Origin: Synechococcus sp. CO36386bin_37
Lineage (GTDB): Bacteria; Cyanobacteriota; Cyanobacteriia; PCC-6307; Cyanobiaceae
NCBI GenBank assembly: GCA_011525445.1
Contig: WTGE01000221.1
Location: 1-10,281, forward strand
Length of the DNA: 10,281 nucleotides
Direction of reading: 5' to 3'
Both the position numbers and the translations under genes were made by a program. The notes under the pieces are model-generated. The model did not search any database. It was not told the origin of the DNA and saw only the letters and a list, made by a program, of their open reading frames with translations. Each line of letters begins with the position of its first letter. Positions within the stretch are counted from its first letter, which is position 1. Below are positions 1 through 6,313 of the stretch, piece by piece.

Positions 1-84
1 GGAAGATCAGGGCTTCCTGACTTTCGGCGTCTGAGAGTCCCTCTGTCTGTTGCCAGGATCACTGCATGCCGAGTTGCGATGGGA

Positions 85-603
85 ATGACAGAGCAGGATC
101 TCAGTCGCTTCCTGTACAAGGTGGACCAGCTTCAGCAGTTGGTTCAGAGCCTTGATGGTGATGATCAGCGCAGGCAATCGCTGGCTGCCTGCACGAGTCA
201 CAACGAAGTTGTGGCCCTCGCCAGAACCTGGGGATTTGAGATTGCACGTCGCTGGGGGGAACCGGACATCCCTGCCGTCGATGACGACAACCTGCTGCGT
301 GAGGATCTTCCCGCTTCCGGAAGCGAATCTGAGCGCACCCTGCTTGAAGGAGATCGTTGGCGGTTGACCGTGATCAACTCCAACGACGCATCAACCCCCC
401 TTGGGGAATGGATGAGTCAGGAGTCATTCGAGTGGGTCTTACTGCTGCGGGGCAGTGCGCGCATCCGTTGCGAGAACCCCACAGAAGAGATCGATCTCAG
501 CGTGGGTGACCATTGGTTCTGTCCTCCCCATCGTCGTCATCGGGTGGAACGGACGGATCCCGCTCCCGGGACACTCTGGCTGGCCCTGCATTGGCCCGCT
601 TGA
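85..603 (+). CDS. Nif11 domain / cupin domain fusion protein
   Basis: The product (172 residues) joins two domains. Residues 1-59 match the Nif11 leader-like helical domain: a start like MTEQDLSRFLYKV, then LQQLVQSL, and a helix ending VVALARTWGFEI. Residues about 88-171 form a small cupin with WVLLLRGSARI, then GDHWFCPPHRRHRV, then LWLALHW. The usual first cupin metal motif (HxH) is replaced by QESFEW; the late H149 and H152 remain, so metal binding is uncertain. Nif11-cupin fusions are known in marine cyanobacteria; their substrate is not. I chose the ATG at 85 because Nif11 domains begin this way; an ATG at 79 is also possible. The frame is open back to position 1 but has no start codon there. 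The 3' end overlaps the convergent PsiE-like gene by 107 bases. There is no signal peptide, so it is likely cytoplasmic. Confidence 0.85.
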   Translation: MTEQDLSRFLYKVDQLQQLVQSLDGDDQRRQSLAACTSHNEVVALARTWGFEIARRWGEPDIPAVDDDNLLREDLPASGSESERTLLEGDRWRLTVINSNDASTPLGEWMSQESFEWVLLLRGSARIRCENPTEEIDLSVGDHWFCPPHRRHRVERTDPAPGTLWLALHWPA

Positions 604-1018
604 CCAGCCAGTAAGCCGCTGAAAGGGACACCACAGCAATTCCCAGGCCCACTAGTAGTTGGGGTTTGTTTTCCGCGCCGGATGGCAGAACAATCACTTT
701 GCGGGCCACGGCTGTGAGAGCCGTGACCAGGACCAATTCAATCTGCACCACATGACGGCGCAGATAACTGGTGATGTTCTGGAGAACTTCCAGAGCAATC
801 AGCACGGTCAGCAGATCACCGAGCACTTTGATCAGGTCATCGCCGAGCCAGGTGGCCTCCGCTCCGGTCAGAAGCTTGGAGCCAAGCGATGTGACCAGCT
901 GAACCAGTGCCGCCAGGATCACGACGCCGGTGATCAGGGTGAGCAATCGGGCAACTTCCCGTTCTCCGGAGTCAACGACGGTCAGAAAGGACGTTTGCGA
1001 CCTGCGGGAACGATTCAC
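497..1018 (-). CDS. PsiE-like (phosphate-starvation-inducible) membrane protein
   Basis: The 173-residue product has four hydrophobic segments at about residues 24-46, 64-86, 90-112 and 120-139. The stretch EVLQNITSYLRRHV followed by LVTALTAVARKVIVL is the hallmark of the PsiE family, small inner-membrane proteins first named for phosphate-starvation induction in E. coli. Their biochemical role is unknown. After the fourth membrane segment there is a hydrophilic tail (about 140-173) rich in Arg and Asp, with a run of four Asp. Most of this tail is encoded antisense to the cupin domain of the neighbouring gene. The start is a GTG at 1018, the only plausible one because there is no other Met. 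No clear Shine-Dalgarno sequence is seen. The upstream gene ends only seven bases away, so it is probably the last gene of the minus-strand run. Confidence 0.85.
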   Translation of the reverse strand: MNRSRRSQTSFLTVVDSGEREVARLLTLITGVVILAALVQLVTSLGSKLLTGAEATWLGDDLIKVLGDLLTVLIALEVLQNITSYLRRHVVQIELVLVTALTAVARKVIVLPSGAENKPQLLVGLGIAVVSLSAAYWLVKRANAGPARVSRERDPSVPPDDDDGEDRTNGHPR

Positions 1019-1025
1019 GGCTTGA

Positions 1026-1274
1026 TCAGTCGTTGAAGGGGTTGTAATAAGGCCGGGCCGGTGTGTTGCTGGACGGTGTCTCGACCTTGGTGTCGCAGGT
1101 GATGGCGCCGTCGGCTGTCGTCACGCAATTGGTGGGAACCACCTTGCTGTCTTTGCCGGTTTTGCTGCCGGGACCCAGCATCCAGCCCTCTGATTGCGCT
1201 CTGGCAACAGGAGCGAGTGCTGTGCTCAAGCTCAGGAGCAGCGTGCAGACAGCGGTCAACGTTGCCGTGGTCAT
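1026..1274 (-). CDS. small exported protein, unknown function
   Basis: This is an 82-residue protein with a clear Sec signal peptide: a short N-terminus, hydrophobic core TLLLSLSTALAPV and an AxA-type cleavage site ARA before QSEG (after residue 26). The mature part is only about 56 residues, has two Cys (50 and 60) that could form one disulfide, and ends in an aromatic- and Pro-containing tail (ARPYYNPFND). I do not recognise a family. The ATG at 1274 is preferred over an upstream GTG at 1298 because GAGG lies five bases before it and the signal peptide then begins directly. The gene lies 41 bases after the small helical-protein gene and seven before the PsiE-like gene, both on the same strand, so it is probably co-transcribed. 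Confidence 0.75.
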   Translation of the reverse strand: MTTATLTAVCTLLLSLSTALAPVARAQSEGWMLGPGSKTGKDSKVVPTNCVTTADGAITCDTKVETPSSNTPARPYYNPFND

Positions 1275-1315
1275 TGGGTCCTCGCTGTTGATCACCACTT
1301 TGCCGTTGAAGTGTC

Positions 1316-1630
1316 TCAGCTGGGGCAGTCCTGGCGAATTTCCTGGAGCAGGAGATCCAATTGGCCGAAGGGATCGTTCTGCTCTGCCGCTTCAACCGGT
1401 CGATCATCGCCGCCCTGCCATTCGGCTTCCACACGGCAGAGCCGTGCCACCAGTCCGGAGAGGCCGTTGAGCCGATGTTCCCGTTCCAGGACCTCCAGCA
1501 GCGCTGGCATCCGCGTGGAGACGGCCTTGAGGCTGCGGCGAAGGTCTGCCTGGGTGCGACCTTGCTGCTTGAGCCAGTCCTTCAGCAGTTGACTCAGCTC
1601 TGCTTCCAATTCAGGGGTCCAGGCAGCCAT
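1316..1630 (-). CDS. small conserved-looking helical protein, unknown function
   Basis: The product is a 104-residue soluble protein, predicted mostly helical, starting MAAWTPELEAEL. The middle (QGRTQADLRRSLKAVSTRMP, residues 23-42) is spaced like a helix-turn-helix of the Xre type (TQADLRRSL...STRMPALLEVL). That reading is tentative and DNA binding is not shown. The C-terminal half carries a Leu-rich helix (PFGQLDLLLQEI). There is no signal peptide or membrane segment. It starts ten bases after the DUF1232 gene stop on the same strand, so translation is probably linked. GC content and codon use match the surrounding core genes, which supports it as a real gene over the shadow frames on the other strand. 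Confidence 0.7.
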   Translation of the reverse strand: MAAWTPELEAELSQLLKDWLKQQGRTQADLRRSLKAVSTRMPALLEVLEREHRLNGLSGLVARLCRVEAEWQGGDDRPVEAAEQNDPFGQLDLLLQEIRQDCPS

Positions 1631-1640
1631 CGGTCGTTGC

Positions 1641-2015
1641 TCAGCGTGTCAGTGGGAACCACTGATCCAGTCTGCGCTGGGCCCGGACCTGGATGGCTGG
1701 GGTGAGGTGATTTCGCCAGACCCCGATCACGGCCGTCAAGGCGACGAGGTCATCACTGAATCCGGCCACCGGGAGGATGTCCGGGATGAGGTCGGCCGGC
1801 ATCAGGAGGTAACTGAGGGCTGCCAGCATCGTCAGACGGACCGGTGACGGCGTGCTCGGATCAAGCAGCAGCTCCAGTGCTTCCAGGGCAGGGGTTGCCA
1901 AGGTTCTCCCGGCACGAACCAGCAGCCGCTTCAGCAGATTTTCATCAACCAGTTCGCTGTCGATGACCGTGGCATCAATGGTGGCCTGGGATGCTCGTTC
2001 AGTGGATTGCCCCAT
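1641..2015 (-). CDS. DUF1232 (YkvA-like) protein
   Basis: The 124-residue product contains the DUF1232 core at about residues 60-100. The diagnostic string is YLLMPADLIPDILPVAGFSD followed by DLVALTAVI, matching the family pattern YxxxPxDLIPDxxPxxGxxDD. Members are small, weakly membrane-associated proteins of unknown function; the core forms one hydrophobic hairpin. The N-terminal 40 residues are hydrophilic and specific to this protein. I chose the ATG at 2015 over the adjacent TTG at 2018, because GAGG sits seven bases upstream of the ATG. It follows the sigma factor gene by 24 bases on the same strand, so it may be co-expressed with it. Confidence 0.88.
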   Translation of the reverse strand: MGQSTERASQATIDATVIDSELVDENLLKRLLVRAGRTLATPALEALELLLDPSTPSPVRLTMLAALSYLLMPADLIPDILPVAGFSDDLVALTAVIGVWRNHLTPAIQVRAQRRLDQWFPLTR

Positions 2016-2039
2016 CAACGGTCCTCGCAGGTTGGCGGT

Positions 2040-2966
2040 TCAGAGGGTCGATTCCACCAGACCACTCTGAATGCCTGTTTTACGCAGTTTTCGCAGGGCA
2101 CGCTGCACAACCTGACGGCAATATTCACGCGAGCAATTCATGTGCCGTGCCACCTCGGCCAGGGTGCGCCACTCGTTGGTGCCGTCGAGGCCGAAGCGCA
2201 GGGTCACCACGGTGCGCTCCTTGGGCGTGAGATTGGCTTTGCCGAGCAAGGTCCAAACCGATGCGGATCGTTCGGCGATTTCAGCCCGCTCCATCGGAGG
2301 CAGTTCATCGCTCGGGAGAACGTCCACCAGTTCGGAGGGATCCGATTTCGACTTCACGACCCCTTGAAGACTCACGGTGACGCTGCGCAGTTCACAGGCC
2401 AGCAGATCCTCGACTTCGGAGAGCGGGATCTCCATGAGTTCCGCCAGTTGCTCCGAGGTCGGTGTCAGACCGTTGCGTTGCATCAAGAGCGCTTTGGCAG
2501 CCCGCAACTTGGTCAGTTTTTCGTTGACGTTGACGGGAATGCGAATCGTGCGGCTCTGGGTGGACAGAGCACGGTTGAGTCCCTGACGAATCCACCAGTA
2601 GGCGTAGGTCGAAAAGCGGTGGCCTCGGGTGGGGTCGTACTTCTCCACGGCACGGGTCAGGCCAAGGGTCCCTTCCTGGATGAGATCGAGGAGATCGAGG
2701 CCTTTCCCCTGGTAGCGCTTGGCGAGATTGACAACCAGCCGAAGGTTGGCGGTAATCATTTGATTTTTTGCTCGTTCTCCGCGTCGAATGAGGGCTTTGT
2801 CCTCATCGCTGAATTCGCAGGCATCACCTTGTCCTCCAGCGAGATGGCAGGGTTCTGTGATGGCAACCATTGCCTGAACCTTCCTCCCCAACATGAGTTC
2901 CTGCTCTGGGGTCAGTAACTGGTGGCGGCCGATTTCACCAAGAAAGGCACTCAGAGAACTCACCAT
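2040..2966 (-). CDS. group 2 sigma-70 family RNA polymerase sigma factor
   Basis: This 308-residue protein is a primary-like (group 2) sigma factor that would direct RNA polymerase to promoters of a stress or condition regulon. Region 1.2 is at about residues 5-33 (LTPEQELMLGRKV). Region 2 is at about 66-134, with NLRLVVNLAKRY, DLIQEGTLGLTRAVEKYDP and the -10 recognition segment FSTYAYWWIRQGLNRAL. Region 3 is at about 143-225. Region 4 is at about 246-296, with a -35-binding helix-turn-helix TLAEVARHMNCSREYCRQVV. That helix differs from the standard RpoD sequence (TRERIRQIE) and carries two Cys. Residues about 36-64 form an extra acidic spacer. There is no long region 1.1. It is divergent from the DUF2214 gene across an AT-rich 179-base gap and heads the minus-strand run. 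Confidence 0.95.
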   Translation of the reverse strand: MVSSLSAFLGEIGRHQLLTPEQELMLGRKVQAMVAITEPCHLAGGQGDACEFSDEDKALIRRGERAKNQMITANLRLVVNLAKRYQGKGLDLLDLIQEGTLGLTRAVEKYDPTRGHRFSTYAYWWIRQGLNRALSTQSRTIRIPVNVNEKLTKLRAAKALLMQRNGLTPTSEQLAELMEIPLSEVEDLLACELRSVTVSLQGVVKSKSDPSELVDVLPSDELPPMERAEIAERSASVWTLLGKANLTPKERTVVTLRFGLDGTNEWRTLAEVARHMNCSREYCRQVVQRALRKLRKTGIQSGLVESTL

Positions 2967-3145
2967 TTAGCCATTGCAGCTCAATTGAACCTAGAACGCA
3001 TATGTTTTTCTTTTGTGGGTGTAATAAAGACTGCGGAATTAATAATTTGGCAATGTTTATACCTTTTCTTCTGCTTGTTGAAGGCAATCTTTGATGGGGG
3101 TGCCGTCAGGCCGGTTAGGGTCGCGGCGTTTTCCAGTCGAATCCC
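2967..3145. promoter_or_regulatory. AT-rich divergent intergenic region (sigma factor / DUF2214)
   Basis: This 179-base gap separates two divergent genes and is far richer in A and T than both, mainly at 2980-3080. It must hold promoters for both directions. On the plus strand TTATAC (3057-3062) could be a -10 box, but no good -35 partner is visible. On the minus strand TTGCCA (reading 3053-3048) resembles a -35, but the best -10-like hexamer (TTTATT) is 19 bases away. Neither start codon has a strong Shine-Dalgarno sequence. A 30-codon frame at 3002-3094 has no support as a gene. No terminator or conserved RNA was recognised. Confidence 0.45.
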
Positions 3146-3637
3146 ATGCAGCTGGCTGTGGCTCTGACTGCCGACATCGCTAAAAATGCCGGTGTCGCCT
3201 ACGTGCACTACGTGAGCTTCATGCTCTGTTTCGGTGCTCTTGTGCTGGAGCGCAAGCTGATCAAGGCCAATCCCGATCGCGGTGAAGCCACGGCCATGGT
3301 CATCACCGACATCGTCTACGGCATCGCAGCGCTGGCGCTGCTGGTGAGCGGCATCCTGCGGGTGATTCATTTCGGGCAGGGCTCCGAGTTCTATACGCAG
3401 AACCCTTTGTTCTGGTGGAAGGTCGGTCTGTACCTGTCCGTTGGTGGCCTGTCGCTCTATCCCACGATTACGTACATCCTCTGGGCCATCCCCCTGCGCA
3501 AGGGTGAACTGCCGCAGGTCAGCGAGGCGTTGGCCACTCGCCTGGCCTGGATCATCAACATTGAACTGGTTGGGTTTGCCAGCATTCCCTTCCTGGCAAC
3601 GCTGATGGCCCGTGGTGTGGGCTTACCTGTGGCTTGA
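3146..3637 (+). CDS. DUF2214 family integral membrane protein
   Basis: The product (163 residues) is a four-helix membrane protein with hydrophobic segments at about residues 15-35, 52-74, 89-114 and 133-157. It matches DUF2214: an N-terminal helix with VAYVHYVSF (His in the membrane), LVLERKLIK after it, YGIAALALLVSGILRV, then the NPLFWWKVGLYL motif. The buried His residues (21 and 75) are typical of the family and could bind a metal or haem, but no function is established. Length is normal. The stop codon overlaps the next gene's ATG by one base (TGATG), so the protease downstream is probably translationally coupled. The ATG at 3146 lacks an obvious Shine-Dalgarno sequence. Confidence 0.88.
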   Translation: MQLAVALTADIAKNAGVAYVHYVSFMLCFGALVLERKLIKANPDRGEATAMVITDIVYGIAALALLVSGILRVIHFGQGSEFYTQNPLFWWKVGLYLSVGGLSLYPTITYILWAIPLRKGELPQVSEALATRLAWIINIELVGFASIPFLATLMARGVGLPVA

Positions 3638-4272
3638 TGCCTGCGGAGCCTTGTCCTCCAGCTCAGGAGAGTCGCCTGTTGGAGGTGGCCCCCCTGATCC
3701 GTTCAGCCTTCTCTGAGGCACCTGGTTATGGCCTCAACCTGGCTACCACGGCCATGGGACCGGCGTCGCTGCAGCAATGGTGCGTCTGGATCGAGCCTGC
3801 AGCCGCTGATCGGCCAGATCGTTGGGAACAGCGTTGGCTCACGGCTGTGGGGGCGGCCATCGACACCTGGTCAGGCCACCTTCCCCTGGTGCGTGTCCAG
3901 GATCCGAATCAGTCCCATGTGCAGGTGCTGCGCCAACGGCCTCCCAGGCGGCGGACAGCAGGCGGTTGGCGCGCCAGCAATGGTCGCAGTCGATTGCAGT
4001 TGGTCGAGATCCGCCGGCAGGGGGTGTGGCGGTTTGAGCCCAAGGTGACGGTGCTTGTCTCCCCAGAGCTTCGGGCGCCTGTGTTGCAGGCCACGGCGTT
4101 GCATGAGCTGGGCCACGCTTTCGGGCTCTGGGGGCACAGCTCTGAACCTGGAGATGCCATGGCGGTTCACCAGGGACAGGCCCCGGTGCTGCAGCTCTCA
4201 AAGAGAGACCGCGAGACGCTGAATTGGTTGCGTCGCCTCAGCACGCGCCTCGGATCGGCCGCCACGGATTGA
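3637..4272 (+). CDS. matrixin-like zinc metalloprotease
   Basis: The 211-residue protein carries a zinc-peptidase signature at residues 156-167, HELGHAFGLWGH. His156 and His160 would bind zinc, Glu157 would be the catalytic base and His167 the third ligand. The spacing is HExxHxxGxxxH, one residue longer than the classical matrixin HExxHxxGxxH. A plausible Met-turn follows at Met175 (PGDAMAVHQ). The region before it (about 63-145) reads like the beta-sheet of a metzincin, with a Trp-rich start and VTVLVSPEL just before the helix. No signal peptide or membrane segment is visible, which is unusual for a matrixin, so it may act in the cytoplasm or be exported another way. ATG at 3637 overlaps the previous stop by one base; a TTG at 3634 is less likely. 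The substrate is unknown. Confidence 0.85.
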   Translation: MPAEPCPPAQESRLLEVAPLIRSAFSEAPGYGLNLATTAMGPASLQQWCVWIEPAAADRPDRWEQRWLTAVGAAIDTWSGHLPLVRVQDPNQSHVQVLRQRPPRRRTAGGWRASNGRSRLQLVEIRRQGVWRFEPKVTVLVSPELRAPVLQATALHELGHAFGLWGHSSEPGDAMAVHQGQAPVLQLSKRDRETLNWLRRLSTRLGSAATD

Positions 4273-4383
4273 ACCCTCATTTTTGCACGATATCGTATTA
4301 ATAATTCATTGTTATCTTCACTGTTCCGTGCTTGTGCAGGGTTCCAGGGGATCGGTCATGCTGCCGCCAGTTGTGCAACGGTC
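4273..4383 (+). promoter_or_regulatory. intergenic leader with a perfect 10-base palindrome
   Basis: This gap before the lipoprotein gene contains ACGATATCGT at 4287-4296, a perfect palindrome, followed by an AT-rich stretch (4296-4310). The palindrome could be an operator and the AT-rich part a promoter core, but no convincing -35/-10 pair at 16-18 base spacing was found. Later bases (4320-4383) are GC-rich again and in frame with the downstream gene, so an upstream start for that gene cannot be fully excluded. Confidence 0.3.
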
Positions 4384-5049
4384 ATGGCCGCTGTTCGGAG
4401 CATCACTCTGCTGCTTTCCATGGTGCCGATGGTCATCAGCTGTGGCGCCAGACCCGGGGCGGAGCGTCCTGAGCCCATTCCCAGGAGCATCGCTGGACTG
4501 ACGGTCAAGCTTGACGCGAATGACCCATCGAAGAGTGAGGGTGTGCTACCCGATAGCAACGGCGAGCTGCGCTTCTCCGTGGGCTCAGGACGAGAGGGAT
4601 TGGCCTGTGCCGGAAGCTGGTTTCAGGATGGTTGGACTCCCCTGGGGCGGTTCCGTGTGAACGGGATTCTCAGTGCGGATCGCTTTGAGATGGCTCCTGA
4701 CCTGATTGCCGCATCCGGCCGACCGGAAGAGGAACTCAGGAGCAGCTTGTTTCGCGATATGAGCTCCATTGATTTCAAAGGGGACGGACGCACCGATGAA
4801 TATGGAATCGGCTACATCAGCCTGGAGCCCGTTCCCGCGACGCCTCAGCCTTTTTCGTTCAATACCTATGACGGCAGGTTCCGCTGGTACAGCTTTGCTA
4901 TTCATGGCAGCAATGACGAAAGCCGAATTGGAAAAGCATTGACTGGTGGCTGCATCAATGTCGGTCGCAACACCCTCGAAACATTGCTGGAACGGGCCCA
5001 ACTCGGCGATGAAATCTTGATTCAGTCCGATGGACCCTGTGAGGATTGA
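4384..5049 (+). CDS. YkuD-like (L,D-transpeptidase fold) lipoprotein
   Basis: From the ATG at 4384 the product has 221 residues and begins with a lipoprotein signal: MAAVR, hydrophobic SITLLLSMVPMVIS, then Cys20 in a VISC lipobox. The C-terminal part resembles the YkuD catalytic domain: FAIHG, an eleven-residue spacer, then TGGCINVG and LGDEILI near the end. In typical L,D-transpeptidases, which crosslink peptidoglycan, the motif is HG...[ST]HGC. Here the His before GC is Gly while the His of HG and the catalytic Cys (residue 190) are kept. Activity may be altered, or the domain may have another role. An ATG at 4309 would add 25 residues before the signal peptide and is less likely. The last 28 bases overlap the convergent hisIE gene. 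Confidence 0.75.
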   Translation: MAAVRSITLLLSMVPMVISCGARPGAERPEPIPRSIAGLTVKLDANDPSKSEGVLPDSNGELRFSVGSGREGLACAGSWFQDGWTPLGRFRVNGILSADRFEMAPDLIAASGRPEEELRSSLFRDMSSIDFKGDGRTDEYGIGYISLEPVPATPQPFSFNTYDGRFRWYSFAIHGSNDESRIGKALTGGCINVGRNTLETLLERAQLGDEILIQSDGPCED

Positions 5050-5726
5050 GGAGCTTCGCTGTGGCGCCTCGGGGCTCCGCGACGGGTGGCCAGCACTTGC
5101 TGCACCTGTCGCCAGCTGACGCCGTGATGGGCCAGGGCCACCTGCATGTGAAACAGGATGTCCGCAGCTTCGCCTGCAATCTCCTCGGGGTTGTCGTCCT
5201 TGCAGGCCATCACAAATTCAGCACTTTCCTCACCGATCTTTTTGAGAATGCGATTGTCACCACCATCCAGCAGGCGGTTGGTGTAGCTTCCTTCCTCCGG
5301 TTGCTCGCGTCTCCCCTCGATCACCCGGAACAGTTCGGTGCAGGCATCTGTTGGTGGAGCCAGAGCCTTTGCCCCTCCTTCCGTTCGTAAATCGCTGTTT
5401 TCGTAGAAACAGCTGCGCGCCCCCGTGTGGCAGGCGATCTCCCCGGCCTGTTCAATCGTCACGAGCAGCACGTCGGCATCACAGTCGTAGCGGATCTCCC
5501 GCATGGTTTGGATGTGACCGCTGGTGGCCCCTTTGTGCCAGAGCTCCTGGCGTGAGCGGCTCCAATAATGCACCTCTCCGGTGCGCAGGGTCGCTTCAAT
5601 CGCATCCCGGTTCATCCAGGCCACCATCAGCACGGCACCGTCCAGCCAGTCCTGAGCTACTGCTGGGATCAGTCCCGCTTCGTTAAAACGGAGGTTGTTG
5701 ATAAAAGGAGGGCTTAGGGGCTTCAT
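5022..5726 (-). CDS. hisIE: bifunctional phosphoribosyl-AMP cyclohydrolase / phosphoribosyl-ATP pyrophosphatase
   Basis: The 234-residue enzyme catalyses the second and third steps of histidine synthesis: hydrolysis of PR-ATP to PR-AMP and opening of the adenine ring. The HisI domain is residues about 8-112, with DWLDGAVLMVAWMN, YWSRSRQELWHKGATSGH and YDCDADVLLVTIEQ. D81, D83 and D85 would bind magnesium; C82, C99 and C106 would bind zinc. The HisE domain is about 130-216, with LFRVIEGRREQPEEGSYTNR, GEESAEFVMACKD and EAADILFHMQVAL, the MazG-like metal-binding helices. Fusion of the two activities is common in cyanobacteria. The last 18 residues are a low-complexity tail, and their codons overlap the end of the YkuD-like gene. 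It is divergent from the QueD-like gene across 60 bases. Likely housekeeping and cytoplasmic. Confidence 0.97.
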   Translation of the reverse strand: MKPLSPPFINNLRFNEAGLIPAVAQDWLDGAVLMVAWMNRDAIEATLRTGEVHYWSRSRQELWHKGATSGHIQTMREIRYDCDADVLLVTIEQAGEIACHTGARSCFYENSDLRTEGGAKALAPPTDACTELFRVIEGRREQPEEGSYTNRLLDGGDNRILKKIGEESAEFVMACKDDNPEEIAGEAADILFHMQVALAHHGVSWRQVQQVLATRRGAPRRHSEAPQSSQGPSD

Positions 5727-5786
5727 GTGGGGCTCTGCGTAGCGCTTGTCATTGTCTGAATCCTCCCGTACTGGCTTCTCACCGTC

Positions 5787-6266
5787 GTGTTGAACACCTC
5801 ACCCTCGCGCCACACCTGCAGCAAGCGTTTCGATGGCTTTCCCTGTTGCCATCGCCAGTGGCGTCATCCCGGCCATTGCCATTTCGTTCATGGATACAGC
5901 CGTAGCTTCCAATGCTGGTTTGCCGCCCATCATTTGGATGACTGTGGCTTTGTGGTGGATTTTTCCAGTTTACGTCCATTATCTGACCGTCTTAAAAAGC
6001 AGTTTGACCATACTTTTCTCGTCAACTCCGATGATCCACTGCTCGAGGAGTGGAGACGACTTCATGATCTGGGAGCCCTTGATCTGCGCGTGATGGATAA
6101 CGTTGGCATGGAAGGATCCGCTGAACTTGTATGGTTATGGGCCAATGAGCTGTTGTTGAGCCGGGATGGAGGACGCACCTGTTGCTGGCAAGTGCAGGCG
6201 AGCGAAAATGATAAAAACAGCGCTTTTTACTTAAAGATACCTGGATGGTATCAGGAGAATCAGTAA
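5787..6266 (+). CDS. queD: 6-carboxytetrahydropterin synthase (QueD / PTPS) family protein
   Basis: The 159-residue product aligns with the QueD/6-pyruvoyl-tetrahydropterin synthase family, which converts 7,8-dihydroneopterin triphosphate towards queuosine or pterins. Visible elements are CCHRQW (His22, first zinc ligand), CHFVHG (Cys31 nucleophile and His35), GFVVDFSSLRPL, FDHTFLVN (Asp74-His75 of the catalytic relay), GMEGSAELVWLWANELL (Glu113) and a late ASEND (Glu140). The usual HGH zinc motif reads HGY here, so one of three standard zinc ligands is missing; several extra His and Cys lie nearby. The start is a GTG at 5787 (a TTG at 5790 is possible); no in-frame ATG exists before codon 103. 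No Shine-Dalgarno sequence is clear. The final codons run into the AT-rich region, ending with GWYQENQ. Confidence 0.8.
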   Translation: MLNTSPSRHTCSKRFDGFPCCHRQWRHPGHCHFVHGYSRSFQCWFAAHHLDDCGFVVDFSSLRPLSDRLKKQFDHTFLVNSDDPLLEEWRRLHDLGALDLRVMDNVGMEGSAELVWLWANELLLSRDGGRTCCWQVQASENDKNSAFYLKIPGWYQENQ

Positions 6267-6313
6267 ACTAATAACAAATTAGCCGCACAACTGTAAAGGT
6301 TACATGAATTTAA

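Noticed and set aside
1015..1434. Minus-strand frame of 139 codons
   Set aside because: It is a shadow of the small exported protein and small helical protein genes; its product is Gln/Arg-rich with no signal or domain.
2007..2918. Long plus-strand frame of 303 codons
   Set aside because: It lies opposite the sigma factor gene, whose protein has full sigma-70 domains; the plus frame gives no recognisable protein.
3002..3094. Small hydrophobic 30-codon frame (MFFFCGCNKDCG...) in the divergent gap
   Set aside because: There is no Shine-Dalgarno sequence and it lies in an AT-rich promoter region; no support beyond being open.
5833..6093. Plus-strand frame with hydrophobic segments beginning MAFPVAIASG
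   Set aside because: It overlaps the QueD-like gene in another frame; the QueD frame contains conserved catalytic motifs along its length.
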